Below are positions 62,801 through 64,000 of a stretch of DNA of 64,000 bases, piece after piece. Each line of letters begins with the position of its first letter. Position 1 is the first letter of the stretch. The stretch comes from Sipunculus nudus. Taxonomy: Eukaryota; Annelida; Sipuncula; Golfingiida; Sipunculidae. Made by a program: the position numbers and the translations under genes. Where the stretch lies: positions 56,107,519-56,171,518 of the forward strand of contig CM049306.1 in NCBI GenBank assembly GCA_026874595.1, given 5' to 3'. The notes beneath the pieces are model-generated. The model was not told where the DNA came from and ran no database searches. It worked only from the letters and a program-made list of their open reading frames with translations.

Positions 62801-62867
62801 GGCTGCATTATCCCCTGCATTCTCTGTAACTACACTTGATGAATGCTGATCAAATGGGTTTATCCTT
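44665..62867 (-). CDS. APPL1: APPL1/2 orthologue (DCC-interacting protein 13), 3' half, seven exons
   Basis: APPL proteins are BAR-PH-PTB adaptors on Rab5-positive early endosomes that link receptors (adiponectin receptor, DCC, TrkA, others) to Akt and other signalling. Exons on the - strand: 62867-62743, 61785-61677, 57397-57311, 56292-56196, 54579-54529, 47922-47884, 44877-44665. All introns are GT-AG; phases 1, 2, 2, 0, 0, 0 join exactly and give 239 residues and a stop. Order: RINPF (the NPF site), the PTB domain from FSQTFEVRFLGSMEVK to ATKLAFQALM, a charged linker (EEQERQREKE), and a tail ending CESEA, like the ESEA end of vertebrate APPL1. ENKRLFGF and HLLVS are strongly conserved words. 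The BAR and PH domains lie past the window. Several introns hold large repeat elements. Vertebrates have APPL1 and APPL2; this is most simply a single invertebrate orthologue. Confidence 0.93.
45502..46963. repeat. 25-bp satellite array in the last APPL intron
   Basis: About 58 head-to-tail units of CATGAAAAAAAAGTATAAAA plus TCTTA, with units of 23-26 bp differing mainly in A-run length and GAAA/GGAA. From about 46719 the array changes to a 50-bp double unit, in which normal units alternate with GGAAAAAAGATTAAAAAACT (about three repeats). It fills almost half of the 3-kb intron (44878-47883). Confidence 0.97.
47651..47747. mobile_element. Small pogo-like MITE
   Basis: TATGGTGAACCCTCGATA at the left and GAGGCTTTACTGTA at the right are imperfect inverted ends bounded by TA; the interior has GATAAAGTGGTCATTATT. 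About 97 bp, in the last APPL intron close to the microexon. Confidence 0.45.
47884..47922 (-). CDS. APPL1: APPL 39-nt microexon
   Basis: Acceptor CTATTGTTTTTCAG, donor AAAAG|GTAAGTG. It encodes TTTTEEQERQREK, in phase 0 at both ends, giving a charged helical linker after the PTB domain, where vertebrate APPL1 has a Lys/Glu-rich coiled segment. Being a multiple of three, it could be skipped without a frameshift. Confidence 0.85.
48417..49250. repeat. ~280-bp tandem array (type B), element 1
   Basis: Nearly three units beginning GTAGGTGGCGCCACCTGTC, spaced about 277-280 bp, each with a second box CAGGTGGCGCCACCATTTT about 130-150 bp in. Shared words: ATCAAGAAAGCT.TCC, GAGTGATTTTA, TTTCCTGAT.GGTCAAACGG. 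Confidence 0.9.
49440..51060. repeat. ~338-bp tandem array (type A), element 1
   Basis: Five unit starts TACAGGTGGCNCCACCAGTC at about 49463, 49786, 50123, 50459 and 50797. Shared words: GAAGGATATGGGTAACAGAG, TTTCCATGGAGA, GATTCTAGGTCCAGTCGTTA, AAAGGTCTCAAAAATAGAG. Open frames through it are repeat artefacts. Confidence 0.95.
51181..54528. other. APPL intron, CpG-poor, little recognised
   Basis: Unique AT-rich intron sequence. Near 54008-54110 is a decayed TTCGCGAA-type repeat (GACTTCATATTCAGGAGGCT, TTTTCGTGATTGCACCAGAA). An exon-like segment at 53105-53117 was considered and rejected. Confidence 0.5.
54529..54579 (-). CDS. APPL1: APPL exon: PTB C-terminal helix
   Basis: Acceptor TTGTTTTTTTAG, donor ATG|GTAAGT. 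The 51 nt encode ICHSISTATKLAFQALM, the C-terminal PTB helix, phase 0 at both ends. Confidence 0.9.
54580..56195. other. APPL intron, nothing recognised
   Basis: AT-rich unique sequence. GGTATGGTTCTCAGGCAC near 55825 and GTGCCTGAGGACCATACC near 56080 are inverted copies about 270 bp apart, possibly the ends of another small foldback element. Confidence 0.5.
56196..56292 (-). CDS. APPL1: APPL exon: PTB strands with LFGF and CHVFEC
   Basis: Acceptor TTTTGTTTTCAG, donor GAA|GTAAGT. The 97 nt complete the split Arg and encode LFGFITRTMVEGKGGPAKFA, then CHVFECNTSGEE, ending in phase 0. KFACHVFEC is the typical PTB strand before the C-terminal helix. Confidence 0.93.
56893..57302. mobile_element. 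hAT MITE abutting an APPL splice donor
   Basis: 410 bp; ends TAGTGGTGTG and CTACCACTA are imperfect inverted repeats; the interior is rich in ATTAATCGATTAAAATCG words, as in many hAT MITEs. GTATTTAC occurs directly on both sides (56885-56892 and 57303-57310), a perfect 8-bp target-site duplication, the hAT length. The right copy, read on the - strand, is GTAAATAC, the first eight bases of the APPL intron. The MITE thus lies exactly eight bases into the intron. Confidence 0.92.
57311..57397 (-). CDS. APPL1: APPL exon: PTB central strands, ENKR
   Basis: Acceptor TTTGATTTCAG, donor AAAAG|GTAAAT. The 87 nt encode LIDPSNNTVKTEFRLADISY followed by WAAHTENK with split Arg codons at both ends. The donor is the last copy of an 8-bp target-site duplication made by the hAT MITE next to it (56893-57302). 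Confidence 0.93.
57459..57564 (-). repeat. ~690-bp dispersed repeat, split copy, part 1
   Basis: Inverted match to 13066-13172 (AGGCAGCGGTAATCTTACGC, CACGCTGCCAGCTTTGAC, CCAGATGGCGGTTCGTTGT). The rest of the repeat resumes at 60303, after the inserted element. Confidence 0.8.
57698..58250. repeat. ~277-bp tandem array (type B), element 2
   Basis: Two units starting GTAGGTGGCGTCACCTAT (57698) and GTAGGTGGCGCCACCTGTC (57975), each with a second degenerate box (CAGATGGCACCACCAGTC) about 140-150 bp in. Shared words: AGAAAACTTTCC.AGATG, CTGAGATATGAGCAATTTTC. Confidence 0.9.
58440..60200. repeat. 339-bp tandem array (type A), element 2
   Basis: Six boxes of CAGGTGGCGCCACCTGGAGG or variants at about 58451, 58758, 59097, 59436, 59775 and 60114; the last four spacings are 339 bp by coordinate. 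Shared words: CATGATCAATATTCCTGTGA, AACTGAAGGCTGCAGCAGTT, GATATTTGGTAACAGACAA, CTCTAAGGAACTGTTG. Adjacent units alternate between two variants (TTGCTAAATTTTGCAACC and CTGTCATATTTTGCGATCG), suggesting a 678-bp higher-order unit. Confidence 0.95.
60303..60871 (-). repeat. ~690-bp dispersed repeat, split copy, part 2
   Basis: Inverted match to 12484-13060 (GCTGCGCTTCAAGC, AATTGCTCCCTCTGCATTCT, GGCCTGTCTATACGGTTACC, CGCTTGGCCGTGTCTTCCAG). It keeps many CpGs in a CpG-poor gene body, suggesting a recent arrival. Confidence 0.85.
60872..61676. other. APPL intron with short antisense reading frame
   Basis: Directly after the dispersed repeat, the + strand stays open to 61046 and reads protein-like segments (FKLFTPPAYCPQGIYQSPNK, SGLVTSELLAPF). 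I do not recognise it; it may be a captured coding fragment or chance. The rest is AT-rich with (TA)n near 61165. Confidence 0.35.
61677..61785 (-). CDS. APPL1: APPL exon: PTB helix 1 and HLLVS strand
   Basis: Acceptor CTCTCTTGCAG, donor ATGAG|GTTTGT (a weak donor). The 109 nt encode DPLVLETIRQVMAARAIHNI then FRTTESHLLVSSNCM, joining in frame on both sides (Gly and Arg codons split by introns). MAARAIHNIFR closely follows the vertebrate APPL helix. Confidence 0.93.
61786..62742. other. APPL intron containing a SINE copy
   Basis: Contains a short duplication (TTATCATCAACACAAGTACT-like) near 61830-61890 and the SINE copy at 62165-62355. GC-richer sequence at 62400-62690 has several TTGCGTAGA words but no recognised gene. 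Confidence 0.5.
62165..62355 (-). mobile_element. tRNA-derived SINE, CpG-decayed copy C
   Basis: On the - strand: GTGATCTAAGGGTAGATCAC, then TTGTGAGTTTGAATCTCAGC. The B box has TTTGAAT where copy B has TTCGAAT. The body keeps GAGTGAGCACTGAAGGCTAATGG. Confidence 0.7.
62743..62867 (-). CDS. APPL1: APPL exon: NPF motif and PTB strand 1
   Basis: Acceptor GTCTTTGTAG, donor GAG|GTAAGC. One base completes the codon of an exon outside the window; then 41 codons, RINPFDQHSSS to VKQDR, plus one base (phase 1). Includes FSQTFEVRFLGSMEVK, the first PTB strand. In vertebrate APPL1 the NPF likewise lies just before the PTB domain. Confidence 0.93.
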
Positions 62868-64000
62868 CTACAAAGACAGCAGAATCAATCCCATTATGGT
62901 GCATTAAAACTAAATGAAATTATAAAATCCATGGTGATTTCAATACACAAGTGTTCCATCTTGAACTTTCAATAAGTGTGACACCACATGGACACACTAA
63001 CTACTGTTTGGTATATTTTTAATTCTGACAACTAAAGAATTAAAATTTGTATTTAATTCCAATAGCTCCTATTTGAGATTTATAACATCTATTTTCTTGG
63101 AGAGTTTAAATTTTACCAGGAGCTTCTTTTAATCATTAAATGTAGCAGTGACTGAAGTTTAGCCAAATGACCCATCAATTCAGTATCAGCCAGCTACTTC
63201 ATATAGCCAAGATGCTTTTGAATATATCAAACATATTTATCATGAGAACTGCAGGAGTGCATAAAGTCAAAAGTCATCTGTATGACCTCTGACCTCATAA
63301 CATATGTGCAGATTTTGTTTCTAAGAATCAAACTCAGGCAAACTTTGTTGCATGGAACTTCTCTGATAACTGCTGCGGCTGTGATTGGTAAAATATATCA
63401 AAACATTAAAAAAATAAACAACAGGTATGTTAATGCTCAACAAGCTAGGATAAAAAATAACATTTCTTATGAGCCAAGTATGTGCTGCCAGACCCAATTT
63501 ATGATATAAAAAAATATATAAAATCTTGCAAAAAGTAACTATCAAATTGTCATAAAAAAAGTATCAATCAATGAAAAACTATGTTACTTTTAATGAATTG
63601 TTAAGGCATGTGCTAACTATAGTTATGTGAGAAGCTTTAGCTCATGAGTCCTCGCTAATATATATATTCAATGTTTTGCCATAAAAATCACAGTGAAATT
63701 TTCCTAAGTAAAATGTTGTTCTCTTTTTTAAATAATTTCTTTTTAGTGGAGGTAATCGCTTCCACTTCTTTTTTGGTCCAGGATGTGTTACCATACCGAT
63801 AGCTGGGTCACAACACTTAGTATACCCTGAAAGGTGCACTCATTTGTGAGTGGAACACAGCCATGGGATACAGGCTCCCCACTAAGCCTACTCACTATTG
63901 TGAGTTGGGCTGATCATGAAAAGTCTCATTGCTCCTCATATGTCCAAACCTCCTGGGCTGGATACCTTTGCTCTACCCTGAGACCACAAACGCTGGTATG
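62868..64000. other. APPL intron, upstream exon not found
   Basis: The exon before 62867 must end with two bases of a codon. I found no convincing donor-exon pair on the - strand up to the window end, so that exon and the BAR-PH half lie beyond 64000. The last part is a SINE. Confidence 0.5.
63770..63990 (-). mobile_element. tRNA-derived SINE, decayed copy D
   Basis: On the - strand: TGGTCTCAGGGTAGAGCAAA (A box) and CCCAGGAGGTTTGGACAT in place of the B-box region; the 3' part has GTGTTGTGACCCAGCTATCG, the counterpart of GTGTTATGACCCAGCAATGG in copies A and B. Confidence 0.65.

Overview
The window is animal nuclear DNA. It is AT-rich, full of microsatellites, minisatellites, tRNA-derived SINEs and short inverted-repeat transposons, with split genes bearing GT-AG introns. 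The style of the repeats (arrays of boxes around GGTGGCGCCACC, TTTTAGCTC hairpin ends, G/C-tract MITEs) suggests a mollusc, most likely a bivalve. That placement is inference. Three protein-coding loci can be supported.

(1) Two related GT31 beta-1,3-glycosyltransferase genes point toward each other: one on + with its main coding exon at 14698-15840, one on - at 33974-32841. Each is a type II membrane protein with an intact DDD motif and an (E/D)DVY motif, and each coding exon ends at the homologous codon with a phase-0 splice donor. Their 3' exons are not certain; a short proline-rich exon at 21116-21211 is a candidate for the first.

(2) On the - strand, 62867 down to 44665 holds the seven last coding exons of an APPL1/2 (DCC-interacting protein 13) orthologue. 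They encode the NPF motif, the whole PTB domain and the C-terminal tail ending ESEA. The BAR and PH parts lie beyond base 64000. Six splice junctions join in frame into 239 residues.

Layout: 1-14.5 kb is repeat-rich intergenic DNA; 14.5-15.9 kb GT31 gene A; 16-32.8 kb intergenic or intronic DNA with MITEs, including a 657-bp element with 165-bp inverted arms and a 7-bp target duplication; 32.8-34 kb GT31 gene B; 34-40.3 kb mostly unannotatable; 40.3-64 kb the APPL gene and its probable 3' flank. CG dinucleotides are frequent up to about 40.31 kb and become sparse after it, as expected if the APPL gene body is methylated and the GT31 domain is not.

The most notable structures are inside the APPL introns. 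Two ~3-kb elements (about 48.10-51.17 kb and 57.57-60.30 kb) share one plan: a 5' hairpin end, simple repeats, a ~338-bp tandem array, a ~280-bp tandem array, subterminal inverted repeats and a 3' hairpin followed by CTTGTT. This resembles non-autonomous Helentron or bivalve pearl-type elements. A hAT-type MITE (56893-57302) sits exactly 8 bp inside an APPL intron, so its 8-bp target duplication is the splice donor itself. A ~1.45-kb satellite of a 25-bp unit fills half of the last APPL intron.
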